DNA from: Prescottella equi
GTDB lineage: Bacteria; Actinomycetota; Actinomycetes; Mycobacteriales; Mycobacteriaceae
Length of the DNA: 64,000 nt
Direction of reading: 5' to 3'
NCBI RefSeq assembly: GCF_002094305.1
Contig: NZ_LWTX01000002.1
Coordinates: 1 to 64,000, forward strand
Part shown: piece by piece, positions 37,717 through 47,359 of the stretch
How the letters are laid out: each line of letters opens with the position of its first letter
Position numbering within the stretch: position 1 is the first letter of the stretch
Notes under the pieces: model-generated
Databases searched by the model: none
What the model was told of the DNA's origin: nothing
The model's input: the letters and a program-made list of their open reading frames with translations, nothing else
Position numbers and translations under genes: made by a program

Positions 37717-39239
37717 GCGCGCGCCCCCGTGTCCTCGGTCGCCCGGCGGCCCTCGCCCGCGGTGGTCAGTCGGTAGTTCTCCCGGTCGAACCGCCTCGTG
37801 CGCCTGCGGAACCGCCACGTGTACGTGGGCCACATCACCGAGTTGCGTCCGCTGGCGTCCAGGTACCAGCTGTCGCAGCCACCGGCGTTCCAGACGGTGC
37901 GCGCCAGCTGCGGATCCAGTCCGTCGTTGTAGCGCCGCTGCGCGTCCCCGGTGACCTCGACGGTCGCGGCCCGTTCGTCCCGCATCACCCGCAGTGCGTC
38001 GGCGATGTAGGTGGCCTGCGACTCGAGCATGTACACGATCGAGCTGTGTCCGAGGTTGGTGTTGGGCCCGTACATGAGGAACAGATTCGGGAACCCGTGC
38101 ACCGTCGTGCCGAGATGCGCCGACGGGCTCCCCGACCAATGTTCGGCCAGCGTGCGACCGTCCGCTCCCCGGACGTGCCGCGCGACGGGCGGCTCGGTGG
38201 GGGTGAAGCCGGTGGCGAAGATGATTGCGTCGACCGGATACTCGTTGCCCGCGTCGTCGAACACTGCGGTCTCGGTGACAGCGGTCAGGCCCGACGACAC
38301 CACGGTCACGTCGCGGCGCGTGAGTGTCCGCAGCCAGTCGTTGGAGAGCAGAATCCGCTTGCACGTGATGGTGAACGCCGGCGTCAACGCGGCTCGCAGG
38401 CCGTCGTCCGGCACCTGCGCGCGCAGATACGCCTCGGCGCGACGCTGGAACAAGCGCAGTAGCCAGAGTTGGTGCGCCATACCGACGACGTAGCCCTCCT
38501 TCTGGGCGTACACCGCGCCGCGCACGAGCTTCTGGGTGGACGGGAACGCGCGGAACAGGGCGCGTTCGATGCGCGAGACGGCGCGGTCGTGCTTGGGCAG
38601 CACCCACGACGCCGTCCGCTGGAACAACGTGAGGTGCTCGACCCGATCGACGATCTCGGGAACGAACTGGATCGCCGACGCCCCCGTACCGATCACCGCG
38701 ACCCTCTTTCCGGCGAGGTCGTAGCCGTGGTCCCACGTCGCCGAGTGGAAGGTTGTACCGGTGAAGGATTCGACGCCCGGCACGTCCGGAAGCTTCGGCG
38801 CGGAGAGCGCGCCCGTGGCGGCGACGAGAACGGTCGCGGTGAGATCCCCCCGCCCGGTGCGGACCCGCCACTGCCTGCCGTGGGCATCCCAATGCGCTTC
38901 CACCAGTTCACATCCGGTCACCGTCCGGTCGGCCACACCGGTCTGATCGGCCACGCGCCGCAGGTAGGCGTGGATCTCGGGCTGCTTGCCGTAGGCGTAT
39001 CGCCAGTCCGGCTCCGGAGCGAACGAGTAGGAGTACAGGGCGCTGGGTACGTCGCAGGCGCAGCCCGGGTAGGTGTTGTCCCGCCAGGTGCCGCCGACGT
39101 CGTCGGCACGCTCGATCACGAGTAGGTCCGCCGCGGGGTCCTCGCGGAGAAGGGTGGCGGCGAGGCCGATACCGCCGAAGCCTGCACCCACGATCAGGGT
39201 GTGGACGTGAGCGGGCAGGGTGGTCCGTCCGGTTTTCAC
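37713..39239 (-). CDS. Baeyer-Villiger/flavin-containing monooxygenase
   Basis: 508 aa. FAD motif VGAGFGGIGLAATLL, BVMO fingerprint FTGTTFHSATW, NADPH motif IGTGASAIQFV and the C-terminal FATGFTPTEPP. GTG 39239 overlaps the TetR stop. Unlike the HAPMO-like enzyme at 29491 it has no N-terminal extension, and resembles the mycobacterial EthA/Rv3083-type monooxygenases. Likely ketone or thioether oxygenation. Confidence 0.88.
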   Translation of the reverse strand: MKTGRTTLPAHVHTLIVGAGFGGIGLAATLLREDPAADLLVIERADDVGGTWRDNTYPGCACDVPSALYSYSFAPEPDWRYAYGKQPEIHAYLRRVADQTGVADRTVTGCELVEAHWDAHGRQWRVRTGRGDLTATVLVAATGALSAPKLPDVPGVESFTGTTFHSATWDHGYDLAGKRVAVIGTGASAIQFVPEIVDRVEHLTLFQRTASWVLPKHDRAVSRIERALFRAFPSTQKLVRGAVYAQKEGYVVGMAHQLWLLRLFQRRAEAYLRAQVPDDGLRAALTPAFTITCKRILLSNDWLRTLTRRDVTVVSSGLTAVTETAVFDDAGNEYPVDAIIFATGFTPTEPPVARHVRGADGRTLAEHWSGSPSAHLGTTVHGFPNLFLMYGPNTNLGHSSIVYMLESQATYIADALRVMRDERAATVEVTGDAQRRYNDGLDPQLARTVWNAGGCDSWYLDASGRNSVMWPTYTWRFRRRTRRFDRENYRLTTAGEGRRATEDTGARA

Positions 39240-39811
39240 TGCGTCACCATCGCTTTCCAGACGGGCAGCAGACGATCACGCAACTGCCGGTCGGCTTCGG
39301 GAGTGCGGAACAGGGCGGAGACCGCCAGCCCCCTGGCGATCTCGATACTGAGATCGACGGCGTCCGCGCTCATGCGGTCGCCGACGATCTCGGCGAATCC
39401 GAGACGCAGCGCGTCTCCGACCTTGCGCTCGAGCGGAATCATCGCTTCGTGCAGGCCGGGATCGGTGCGGGCGGCGACCCAGAGTTCGAGGGCCGCATAG
39501 AAGAGCGGGCCGGTGAACGCCTCGCAGAGCGTCTCGAGCCCGCGGTCGGGATCGGGGCGTGAACGCAGCAGCTCGGCCAGGCGCCTGTCCACCAGATGGC
39601 CGACCGCGGCCACGACCAGCGATTCCTTGGTGGGGAACTGGTGCAGCTGGGCGCCCCGCGACACTCCGGCGCGCTTCGTCACGGCCTGACTGCTGGTGCC
39701 GGCGTAGCCCACCTCCACGAGCAGTTCGATGGTGGCGTCGAGGAGCTTTCCGCGGGTCGCGGCACTGCGTTCTGCCTGCGTGCGAGAAGTAGTTGCTGTG
39801 CCTTGGGTCAC
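39236..39811 (-). CDS. TetR-family regulator of the choD operon
   Basis: 191 aa from GTG 39811. HTH segment TSSQAVTKRAGVSRGAQLHQF followed by TKESLVVAAV. Start chosen because TetR-like sequence begins soon after and because the inverted repeat at 39840 then falls in the promoter. First gene of a four-gene transcript, so it should autoregulate and switch BVMO, choD and the decarboxylase-like gene together. Confidence 0.85.
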   Translation of the reverse strand: MTQGTATTSRTQAERSAATRGKLLDATIELLVEVGYAGTSSQAVTKRAGVSRGAQLHQFPTKESLVVAAVGHLVDRRLAELLRSRPDPDRGLETLCEAFTGPLFYAALELWVAARTDPGLHEAMIPLERKVGDALRLGFAEIVGDRMSADAVDLSIEIARGLAVSALFRTPEADRQLRDRLLPVWKAMVTQ

Positions 39812-39839
39812 ATGTCGGACATTATCGGGAAACTTACAA

Positions 39840-39853
39840 ACAGTCCAGACTGT
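39840..39853. promoter_or_regulatory. Inverted repeat operator of the TetR-BVMO-choD operon
   Basis: ACAGTC-CA-GACTGT, perfect 6-base arms, 28 bases upstream of the GTG start. A minus-strand GATAAT (-10-like) lies about 15 bases downstream of it, so the repeat covers the -35 region. Confidence 0.55.
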
Positions 39854-39879
39854 CGGCAAATCTGGTGGCACAGAAGACG

Positions 39880-39913
39880 GACGGCTCGCTCCGCCGGGGC
39901 GGAACGAGCCGTC
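39880..39913. terminator. Terminator of the CPBP protease gene
   Basis: GACGGCTCG and CGAGCCGTC pair perfectly with an inner TCCGCC/GGCGGA stem. It lies 16 bases beyond the stop of the leftward protease gene. Confidence 0.75.
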
Positions 39914-39928
39914 GAAACCAGGGCCGGG

Positions 39929-40690
39929 TCAGGCCAGGGAGGCGTGCCAGACGAGAGCGGCAGCGAGTGCGCCGATGCCGTTGAGCGACCAGTGCAACGC
40001 GATCGGGGCGAGCAGGCTGCCACTGCGACTACGGAGCCATGTGAAGACGAATCCGGCCGCGGCGGTGGCAGCGACCGCGCCGGCGATGCCGAGGATCTGC
40101 CCCATCAGCCCGCCGCCGAGGATCCCGGTGAGACCGCGATTGCCCGTCGTGAGTCCCAGCGACGAGGCGATGTGCCACAGCCCGAAGAGCAGCGATCCGG
40201 CAGCGAAGACACCACGTGCCCCGGAGACACGCGACAGGGTGCCCTGCAGCACGCCACGGAACGCGAGCTCCTCGGGGATCACGGTCTGCAGCGGAATGAC
40301 GATCATCGAGGCGATGAGGGCGCCGGAGACGGTCGCGTAGCGATCCGCCATGAAGAACTGCCGGGTGAACGGCAGCGCGATGCCGACAGCCACGACGGCG
40401 AGCACCAACCCCACACACGCGAGCGCATAGACCGTGCCCTTGCGCCAGTGTCGCGGCGACAACCCCAGTTCCGCCCAGCCGAGTCCGCGACGACGGGTGA
40501 GCCCGACCAGGACGACCGCGGCGATCGGAACCGTCGCGATACTCGCCCAGACCGTGGTGAAGTGCGCGACCAGATTGGTCGAGACCAGGACGGCGACGAC
40601 GACGACGACATCCAGCCAGGCGTGCGCGGCGCGGATGCGGTGAATGCCCGTGGTCGACACGGTGTCGGCGTTGGCTGTAGCGATGTTCAT
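39929..40690 (-). CDS. CPBP-family intramembrane metalloprotease
   Basis: 253 aa with about seven hydrophobic segments. The motif PEELAFRG (EExxxR) plus GLWHIA and ALHWSLNG supplies the glutamate/histidine metal site of the CAAX-processing-like (CPBP/Abi) family. Bacterial members cleave membrane substrates or protect against toxic peptides; no partner is obvious here. Divergent from fumarase across 233 bases that show no other gene. Confidence 0.88.
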   Translation of the reverse strand: MNIATANADTVSTTGIHRIRAAHAWLDVVVVVAVLVSTNLVAHFTTVWASIATVPIAAVVLVGLTRRRGLGWAELGLSPRHWRKGTVYALACVGLVLAVVAVGIALPFTRQFFMADRYATVSGALIASMIVIPLQTVIPEELAFRGVLQGTLSRVSGARGVFAAGSLLFGLWHIASSLGLTTGNRGLTGILGGGLMGQILGIAGAVAATAAAGFVFTWLRSRSGSLLAPIALHWSLNGIGALAAALVWHASLA

Positions 40691-40923
40691 ACGGTGAGGG
40701 GCCCCGTCCGTCCGATCTACCCGATACCGACAGACGACATACCGTTATCTGCCCGTTATCCAATTCAGCGTACGCCCTCCACTGCTGCGCGGCCGGTGAG
40801 CTTTCGCACACTGCACTGGGACTACCCCCGATTCGACGTGTTCACACGCTGCCCCGATTCGGAGCGGCGAATGCCCGCCGTTAGCCTGGAACCGAACTCA
40901 ACAGCCCGTGTTCAGGAGAAACG

Positions 40924-42621
40924 ATGCCGGAATTCCTCTACGAGGACCTGCTGCCGATCGGTGAAGACCCCACCGAGTACCGGCTGCTCACCACCGAGGG
41001 CGTGTCGACCGTCGAAGGACCGGACGGCCGCACGTTCCTGAAGGTCGAACCAGAGGCCCTGCGGCTGCTCACCGAGACCGCACTGCACGACATCTCGCAC
41101 TACCTGCGCACGGACCACCTGAAGCAGGTCGCGAGCATCCTCGACGATCCCGAGGCGTCGGGCAACGACAAGTTCGTCGCGTTGGACCTCCTGAAGAACG
41201 CCAACATCTCCGCCGCGGGCGTGCTGCCGATGTGCCAGGACACCGGCACCGCGATCGTCATGGGCAAGCGCGGCCAGCAGGTGCTCACTCCGGGCGACGA
41301 CGAGGAGTCGATCGCCCGTGGCGTGTACGACGCCTACACCAAGCTGAACCTGCGCTACTCGCAGAACGCTCCCATCACCATGTGGGAGGAGAAGAACACG
41401 GGCAACAACCTGCCCGCGCAGATCGAGCTGTACGCGGATACCGCGAAGGGCCACGAGAACTCCTACAAGTTCCTGTTCATGGCCAAGGGCGGCGGATCGG
41501 CCAACAAGTCGTACCTGTACCAGGAGACGAAGGCCATCCTGAACCCGGACTCGATGATGCAGTTCCTCGAGGCCAAAATCCGTTCGCTGGGCACTGCGGC
41601 CTGCCCGCCGTACCACCTGGCGATCGTCGTCGGCGGCACCTCCGCCGAGTTCGCGCTCAAGACAGCCAAGTACGCGTCCGCGCACTACCTGGACGAGCTG
41701 CCCACCGAGGGCGCAATCACCGGGCGCGGCTTCCGTGACCACGAGCTCGAGAAGAAGGTCTTCGAGCTCACCCAGAAGATCGGCATCGGCGCACAGTTCG
41801 GCGGCAAGTACTTCTGCCACGACGTCCGCGTCATCCGTCTCCCCCGCCACGGCGCCTCGCTGCCCGTCGCGATCGCCGTCTCGTGCTCGGCCGACCGCCA
41901 GGCCAAGGCGAAGATCACCCCCGAGGGCGTCTTCCTCGAGCAGCTCGAGTTCAACCCGGGCCAGTTCCTTCCCGAGGTCACCGACACCCAGCTCGACACG
42001 GAAACCGACGGCGTCTCGGGTACCGGCAAGGGTGCCGCGGTCAAGATCGACCTCACCCGCCCGATGCCGGAGATCCTGGCCGAGCTGTCCAAGCACCCGG
42101 TCAAGACCCGTCTGTCGCTGACAGGCCCGCTGGTCGTCGCGCGCGACATCGCGCACGCGAAGATCAAGGAGCGCCTGGACGCCGGCGAGGAGATGCCGCA
42201 GTACCTCAAGGATCACCCGGTGTACTACGCCGGACCGGCCAAGACCCCGGACGGGATGGCGTCGGGCTCCTTCGGACCCACCACCGCGGGCCGGATGGAC
42301 TCGTACGTCGAACAGTTCCAGGCTGCGGGCGGATCGATGATCATGCTCGCCAAGGGCAACCGGTCCAAGCAGGTCACCGACGCGTGCAACACGCACGGCG
42401 GCTTCTACCTCGGCTCGATCGGCGGCCCGGCGGCACGTCTGGCGCTGGACTGCATCAAGAACGTCGAGATCGTCGAGTACGAAGAGCTCGGCATGGAGGC
42501 GGTCTGGAAGATCGACGTCGAAGATTTCCCGGCGTTCATCGTCGTCGACGACAAGGGCAACGATTTCTTCGCCCACACCGGCGAAGTCACGCTGACGATC
42601 GGCAAGCGCCCCGGCCTGTGA
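40924..42621 (+). CDS. fum: Class I fumarate hydratase (4Fe-4S)
   Basis: 565 aa with fused alpha and beta parts as in FumA/Fum[31 protein letters not shown] and the later [19 protein letters not shown] are diagnostic; three cysteines should hold a 4Fe-4S cluster. Catalyses fumarate to L-malate in the TCA cycle. RBS CAGGAGAAACG before ATG 40924. M. tuberculosis, as I recall, uses the iron-free class II type. A clear terminator follows. Confidence 0.95.
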   Translation: MPEFLYEDLLPIGEDPTEYRLLTTEGVSTVEGPDGRTFLKVEPEALRLLTETALHDISHYLRTDHLKQVASILDDPEASGNDKFVALDLLKNANISAAGVLPMCQDTGTAIVMGKRGQQVLTPGDDEESIARGVYDAYTKLNLRYSQNAPITMWEEKNTGNNLPAQIELYADTAKGHENSYKFLFMAKGGGSANKSYLYQETKAILNPDSMMQFLEAKIRSLGTAACPPYHLAIVVGGTSAEFALKTAKYASAHYLDELPTEGAITGRGFRDHELEKKVFELTQKIGIGAQFGGKYFCHDVRVIRLPRHGASLPVAIAVSCSADRQAKAKITPEGVFLEQLEFNPGQFLPEVTDTQLDTETDGVSGTGKGAAVKIDLTRPMPEILAELSKHPVKTRLSLTGPLVVARDIAHAKIKERLDAGEEMPQYLKDHPVYYAGPAKTPDGMASGSFGPTTAGRMDSYVEQFQAAGGSMIMLAKGNRSKQVTDACNTHGGFYLGSIGGPAARLALDCIKNVEIVEYEELGMEAVWKIDVEDFPAFIVVDDKGNDFFAHTGEVTLTIGKRPGL

Positions 42622-42644
42622 GCTGACGGCCGTCCCGAATACCG

Positions 42645-42678
42645 AAGGCCCGGTAGAGCATTCGCTCTACCGGGCCTT
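42645..42678 (+). terminator. Rho-independent terminator of fum
   Basis: AAGGCCCGGTAGAGC and GCTCTACCGGGCCTT form a perfect 15-bp stem with a 4-base loop, followed by TTTCGTCGTTTTT. Confidence 0.92.
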
Positions 42679-42781
42679 TCGTCGTTTTTGCCGCGTGCGC
42701 CGCGGGCCCTTGCCACGGTCCGTCCCTGCGGGTTTGACTGGAACACGGACCGCCGACCGCCACACCCGGAGCGAGGTGCCG

Positions 42782-43795
42782 ATGCCGACACATCGAGCAG
42801 TACACGTCCAGTCCCCCGGTGAACCACTGACACTCGCCGACGTCGAGACGACGCACCCCGATCGCGACCACGTCCGCATCGCGGTCGCCGCATGCGGCGT
42901 CTGCGGTACCGATCACGGGTTCGTCAACGGCGGATTCCCCGGAATGTCCTGGCCACTGACTCCCGGACACGAGATCGCCGGGACTGTAGCCGAACTCGGC
43001 GACGGCGTCGACGAGTTCGCGGTCGGCGACCGGGTGGCGGTCGGCTGGTTCGGCGGCCACTGCAACGAGTGCGTCCCGTGCCGGAAGGGCACCTTCATCC
43101 ACTGCGAGCGGATGCAGGTACCCAGCTGGCAGTATCCCGGCGGCTACGCCGAGTCGGTGACGGCGCCGGCCAACGCGCTCGCCCGGATCCCGGAGGGCCT
43201 CACGTTCGCGGAGGCCGCACCGATGAGCTGCGCCGGGGTCACGACGTTCGACGCGCTACGCAAGACTCGGGCGCGGCCCGGTGACCGCGTCGCCGTCCTG
43301 GGCGTCGGCGGACTCGGACACCTCGGAGTCCAGTTCGCCCGCGCGATGGGATTCGAGACGGTCGCCATCGCACGCGGCTCCGAAAAGCGGGACGACGCAC
43401 GCCGGTTCGGCGCCCACCATTATGTGGATTCCACAGCCGGCGACGTCGCTGCGGCCTTGCAGTCCCTCGGGGGCGTGTCGGCGATTCTGGCGACCGCCGC
43501 GAACTCGAAGGCCATGGCCGACACGATCGGCGGACTGACCCCGCTGGGCGAACTGGTCGTCGTGGGTGTCACGCCCGACCCACTGCCGATCAGCCCGATG
43601 CAGCTGATCACGCCCGGCGTCAGCGTGACCGGACACCCGTCGGGCACCGCTCGCGACGTCGAGGAGACGATGCAGTTCGCGGTCCTGACCGGCGTGCGTG
43701 CTCAGATCGAGGAGCGCCCGCTCGCCGAGGCCGCGGACGCGTACGCCGCAATGGACGAAGGACGCGCGCGGTATCGCATGGTGCTCACGATGTGA
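42782..43795 (+). CDS. Zinc-type alcohol dehydrogenase (AdhP-like)
   Basis: 337 aa. CGVCGTDHGF and GHEIAGTVAELG carry the catalytic zinc; NECVPCRKGTFIHCE retains three cysteines of the structural-zinc loop with Asn-Glu-Cys spacing. NAD motif VLGVGGLGHLGVQFA. ATG 42782 with GGAGCGAGG upstream. Oxidises primary alcohols or reduces aldehydes; single-gene unit, converging on the thioredoxin-like gene with a 15-base gap. Confidence 0.88.
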   Translation: MPTHRAVHVQSPGEPLTLADVETTHPDRDHVRIAVAACGVCGTDHGFVNGGFPGMSWPLTPGHEIAGTVAELGDGVDEFAVGDRVAVGWFGGHCNECVPCRKGTFIHCERMQVPSWQYPGGYAESVTAPANALARIPEGLTFAEAAPMSCAGVTTFDALRKTRARPGDRVAVLGVGGLGHLGVQFARAMGFETVAIARGSEKRDDARRFGAHHYVDSTAGDVAAALQSLGGVSAILATAANSKAMADTIGGLTPLGELVVVGVTPDPLPISPMQLITPGVSVTGHPSGTARDVEETMQFAVLTGVRAQIEERPLAEAADAYAAMDEGRARYRMVLTM

Positions 43796-43810
43796 CCGCG
43801 CCCGCCCGCG

Positions 43811-44404
43811 TCATTCGGCCGCGATCCGCTCGACCACGGGCTGGAGGTCCACGTCGAGCAGCTCGCGCAGGAACACCGCGGCGACGCGGTGCTGCCGGTC
43901 GAGGACGATCGTCGACGGGATGACACTCGTCGGGTACTTTCCGCCGAGCGCCAGCAGTGAGCGCATCGGCGGGTCGTAGATCGACGGGTAGGTGAGCCCG
44001 AAGTCGACCGCGAAGTCCTGGGCCTTGTCCCGCTGGGGATCTCGTACGTTGATCCCGAGGAACTGCACACCGCTCCCCCTGGTCGCCTGGTAGACGCGTT
44101 CGAGGTCGTCCGCCTCGGCGCGGCACGGCGCGCACCACTGACCCCACAGGTTGATCACCACAACCTGCCCGGGGAAGTCCGCGACGCCGACCTGCTGATC
44201 GGTGATCAGTTCCGGGCCCGCGAGGTTCCCGATCGTTCCTCTCGATTCGGGCGGGTCGTAGAAGATGTCCATCTGACCGCCGGGCGCGACGAAGTCGAAC
44301 GTCCCGCCCTGTGCGACGGCGTCCGTCCCGGTGGCGCATCCCGACAGCAGCATCGCGACCAGCCCCGCAGCAGCGATCGCCCGACCGTTTCTCCATCCCG
44401 GCAT
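43811..44404 (-). CDS. Thioredoxin-like (TlpA/ResA) lipoprotein
   Basis: 197 aa from ATG 44404 (TTG 44419 possible). Lipobox LLSGC near residue 22, then a thioredoxin fold with the redox motif WGQWCAPCR and cis-proline at VIPST. Located outside the membrane; TlpA/ResA relatives reduce disulfides, often for cytochrome c maturation, as I recall for Rv0526. Those partner genes are not in this window. Confidence 0.88.
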   Translation of the reverse strand: MPGWRNGRAIAAAGLVAMLLSGCATGTDAVAQGGTFDFVAPGGQMDIFYDPPESRGTIGNLAGPELITDQQVGVADFPGQVVVINLWGQWCAPCRAEADDLERVYQATRGSGVQFLGINVRDPQRDKAQDFAVDFGLTYPSIYDPPMRSLLALGGKYPTSVIPSTIVLDRQHRVAAVFLRELLDVDLQPVVERIAAE

Positions 44405-44420
44405 CCACACGACACCCAAC

Positions 44421-44446
44421 CTACTACCTATGTACGTAGATAGTAG
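44421..44446. promoter_or_regulatory. 26-base imperfect palindrome
   Basis: CTACTACCTATGT on the left mirrors ACGTAGATAGTAG on the right with two mismatched pairs, centred on GTAC. It is markedly AT-rich for this genome and sits 16 bases before the thioredoxin-like gene. Shape recalls BlaI/CopY or PadR operators; too little loop to be a terminator. Confidence 0.55.
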
Positions 44447-44464
44447 ATGCGGCCCCGCCGAGCA

Positions 44465-45067
44465 TCACAGTACGAAGGGGATCAATCGTCGTGTGCGGTG
44501 CATGTACTGCCGGTACGGGTCGCCCAGCCCCTCGACGAGCACCCGCTCCTCGTGCGGGATGCGCACGACGTACGCAGCCGCCAGACCCAGTACGGTCAGC
44601 GGCGCAAGCCAATTCGTGTAGGCGACAGTGAACCCGAGCGCACAGATCAGCGCACCCGTGTACGAAGGATGCCGGATCCGGCGGTAGAGGCCGGTGTCCA
44701 CGACGTGCTGCCCCTCCACGGTCTGGACCTGGAACGTGAACGAGGCACCGAGTTCGTGAACGGCCCGCAGGCGCAGCACCTGGCCCGCAGCGGCCACCGC
44801 GATGCCCGCCCCGAAGAGCCACCAGGCGCCGTCGGTGATCACGGTCGCCGACACCAGCACGCCGACCGTCGCACCGCCGACGTACGCCACCAACAGGCCC
44901 AGTCCCACGGCCGCCCCGGTCCAGCCGTCCCGGTGGGACCCGGCGCCCGGGTGCGTCCGGCCGATCCACAGTTCGGACAGCACGACGGCGAGGAAGGCGA
45001 CGGCCAGGATCGCTGCCGCGACCGGATCCGACGCGAAGAGCGGGAGTGCCGCACCGTTGTCCGCCAC
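44465..45067 (-). CDS. Isoprenylcysteine carboxyl methyltransferase (ICMT)-family membrane protein
   Basis: 200 aa with four or five hydrophobic helices and the C-terminal signature RRIRHPSYTGAL and HEERVLVEGLGDPYRQYM found in ICMT/NnrU-like methyltransferases. Binds S-adenosylmethionine in eukaryotic relatives; bacterial substrates are mostly unknown. GTG 45067 chosen; GTG 45100 is also in frame and neither has a strong RBS. Confidence 0.8.
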   Translation of the reverse strand: MADNGAALPLFASDPVAAAILAVAFLAVVLSELWIGRTHPGAGSHRDGWTGAAVGLGLLVAYVGGATVGVLVSATVITDGAWWLFGAGIAVAAAGQVLRLRAVHELGASFTFQVQTVEGQHVVDTGLYRRIRHPSYTGALICALGFTVAYTNWLAPLTVLGLAAAYVVRIPHEERVLVEGLGDPYRQYMHRTRRLIPFVL

Positions 45068-45140
45068 CCTTCGAGTGTGCCGCGTCCACGGCCGTCGCAC
45101 GGCCGGAACGAGAGGGCCGAGCGGGCGACCGGGCGCGTAG

Positions 45141-45710
45141 TCAGTCCGACACGACGCCCGCGTCGACCGCGGCGGCCCGGTACGCCCGGGCGAGGGAGTC
45201 CACGGTGTCGTGCGCGTTGAGACCGCTCGGATTCGGCACCACCCACAGCGCGGCGCCCTTGAAACCCTCGGGCTGACGTCCTGCCACCGCCTTCCGCATT
45301 CCGAAAGCTGTGCGGTACGCGGTGATCCCGGCTACCGCCACCACCCGCGGTCGCACCCGGGCAACCGTCTCACGCAGGCGGACACCGCCCGTCTGCAGCT
45401 CCTCTGCGGTGAGCTCGTCGGCGCGGGCGGTCGCACGGTGGGCGATGTTCGTTATCCCGATCCCGCGGGCTACGAGCAGGCTGCGGTCCTCGTCGGACAT
45501 GCCGGTGGTGGGGTCGATGGGGCGGTCGACGATGCCGGCCCGCAGCAACGCCGGGTAGAAACGGTTCCCGGGCCGGGCGAAGTGCGCGCCGGTGGCCGCG
45601 GTCCACAGGCCCGGGTTGATGCCCACGAAGAGCAGCCGGCAGCCTGGGCCGATCAGGTCCGGCACCTCCGCGTCCCGGAAGGCCTCGAGTTGGTCGCGCG
45701 TGAATCCCAT
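45141..45710 (-). CDS. mug: G/U mismatch-specific uracil-DNA glycosylase
   Basis: 189 aa. The two diagnostic Mug/TDG motifs are present: GINPGLW (residues about 30-36) and NPSGLNAH near 160. Removes uracil, ethenocytosine and related bases opposite guanine in base-excision repair. Single-gene unit. Confidence 0.92.
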   Translation of the reverse strand: MGFTRDQLEAFRDAEVPDLIGPGCRLLFVGINPGLWTAATGAHFARPGNRFYPALLRAGIVDRPIDPTTGMSDEDRSLLVARGIGITNIAHRATARADELTAEELQTGGVRLRETVARVRPRVVAVAGITAYRTAFGMRKAVAGRQPEGFKGAALWVVPNPSGLNAHDTVDSLARAYRAAAVDAGVVSD

Positions 45711-45750
45711 GACGCACAGCGAACCTCACCGACCAGGCGCGGCCAAACCG

Positions 45751-46227
45751 TCAGGGGTTCTCGTACGCCTCACGAATGACGTCGATGTCGAGCTTGCGCA
45801 TCTGCATCATCGCCTGTGTCGCGCGCTGCGCGGCTGCCGGGTCCGGTCCGCCGATATACGACGCCAGGGTCTCCGGGACGATCTGCCACGACACGCCCCA
45901 CCGGTCCTTCAACCAGCCGCACCGGCTCTCCTGGCCGCCGTCGGCGGTCAACCGGTTCCAGTACTCGTCGACCTCGGCCTGGTCGGCGCAGCTCACCTGA
46001 AACGACACAGCCTCGGTGAACGGGAACTCCGGCCCGCCGTTGAGAGCGGTGAACTTCTGGCCGTTCAGCTCGAACTCCACCGTCAACGCCAGCCCCTCCG
46101 GCCGGTGCATGCCCGGCCCGTACCGGGAGATGTTCAGAATCCTGGAGTTCTCGAACAGCGAGACGTAGAAGGTCGCGGCCTCCTCGCCTTCGGTGTCGAA
46201 CCACAGGCACGGGGTGATCGTCTGCAT
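45751..46227 (-). CDS. VOC-family protein (PhnB/3-dmu-9 type)
   Basis: 158 aa from ATG 46227 (MQTITPCLWFDTEGEEA), with GAAGGATC 8 bases upstream. ATFYVSLFENSRI, FELNGQKFTALNGGPEFPF and CGWLKDRWGVSWQIVP are typical of the DUF1338-unrelated, PhnB-like VOC proteins formerly named 3-demethylubiquinone methyltransferase. Biochemical role generally unknown. Confidence 0.87.
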   Translation of the reverse strand: MQTITPCLWFDTEGEEAATFYVSLFENSRILNISRYGPGMHRPEGLALTVEFELNGQKFTALNGGPEFPFTEAVSFQVSCADQAEVDEYWNRLTADGGQESRCGWLKDRWGVSWQIVPETLASYIGGPDPAAAQRATQAMMQMRKLDIDVIREAYENP

Positions 46228-46417
46228 GGTCGAGATCCTTCCGGTCGTCGTGTTCCGCATCGTGTTCGGTGGGATAGACCGCGACCGCGCCGAGAACTCA
46301 TCGGCCGGCGGTCGCGAGCGTACGACGAAGCGGTGACATCCGGCCGGTAGTCGGCTCCACCGGCGGTAGATTGGGACGCGAACGAACCCGCGTGTCGCCG
46401 ATCGCCGAGGGGGTTCC

Positions 46418-47338
46418 ATGTATCAGGTTCCCGACATCACGGGCCGGTACGTCGTCGTCACCGGCGCCAACAGCGGCATCGGCAAGGAAGCCACCCGGCG
46501 GCTGGCCGCGGCGGGCGCACACGTCGTGATGGCCGTGCGGACACCCGCCAGGGGCGAGTCGGCGTGCGCCGAGATCATGCACGAGAACCCCGACGCGCAA
46601 CTCGAGATCCGCCGGATCGACCTGGCCGACCTCGGCTCCGTGCGGGAGTTCGCCGCCGGTCTCCTCGACGACGGTCGACCGCTCGATCTGCTGATCAACA
46701 ATGCCGGCGTCATGTCGCCGCCGCGCAGGTTCGAGACGGTGGACGGGTTCGAGCTGCAGTTCGGCTCCAATTTCCTCGGCCCGTTCGCCCTCACCAACCT
46801 GCTGCTACCCCTACTGCTGGACGCCGCCATGCCGCGGGTCGCGACGATGACGAGCGGCACGGCGCACTACGGCCGGATCAACTTTCGGGACCTGCAGTCG
46901 CGGCACCGGTACAGCCCGGCATTGAGCTACGCGCAGTCCAAGCTCGCCGATATGCTCATGGCGCAACAGTTGGCACGGGTGGCCGACGAACTCGGCTGGC
47001 ACCTGCTGAGCACCTACGCTCACCCCGGTTACACCCGAACCAATCTCCAGACCGCCGGTGCGAGCCTCGGGCGCGAGCGGCCCCGCCACGGCATGTTCTC
47101 CGGCAACGACCGCACAATGCTGCCGTCGCAGGACGTCCGTGCGGGCGTCGAGCCGATCCTGTTCGCCGCGACCAGCCCTGACGCCGTCCAGGGCGGCTAC
47201 TACGGACCGGGTGGCCGGATGGCACTCGTCGGGCCCACCCGGCGGTACGACCCACCTCGCAGCTCCCGGGGCGAGGATCTGGCGCCGTCGCTCTGGGCGG
47301 TGGCCGAAAAGCTCACCGACACGACACTTCCCCTGTGA
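46418..47338 (+). CDS. SDR oxidoreductase, retinol-dehydrogenase/protochlorophyllide-reductase-like
   Basis: 306 aa. [25 protein letters not shown], and [10 protein letters not shown] in place of YxxxK with adjacent lysine match the extended RDH/WW-oxidoreductase-like group common in actinobacteria. Reduces or oxidises a lipid-like alcohol/ketone. The next gene starts 21 bases on, so the pair may be co-transcribed. Confidence 0.87.
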   Translation: MYQVPDITGRYVVVTGANSGIGKEATRRLAAAGAHVVMAVRTPARGESACAEIMHENPDAQLEIRRIDLADLGSVREFAAGLLDDGRPLDLLINNAGVMSPPRRFETVDGFELQFGSNFLGPFALTNLLLPLLLDAAMPRVATMTSGTAHYGRINFRDLQSRHRYSPALSYAQSKLADMLMAQQLARVADELGWHLLSTYAHPGYTRTNLQTAGASLGRERPRHGMFSGNDRTMLPSQDVRAGVEPILFAATSPDAVQGGYYGPGGRMALVGPTRRYDPPRSSRGEDLAPSLWAVAEKLTDTTLPL

Positions 47339-47359
47339 GCAGACACCGACGGAGGATCG

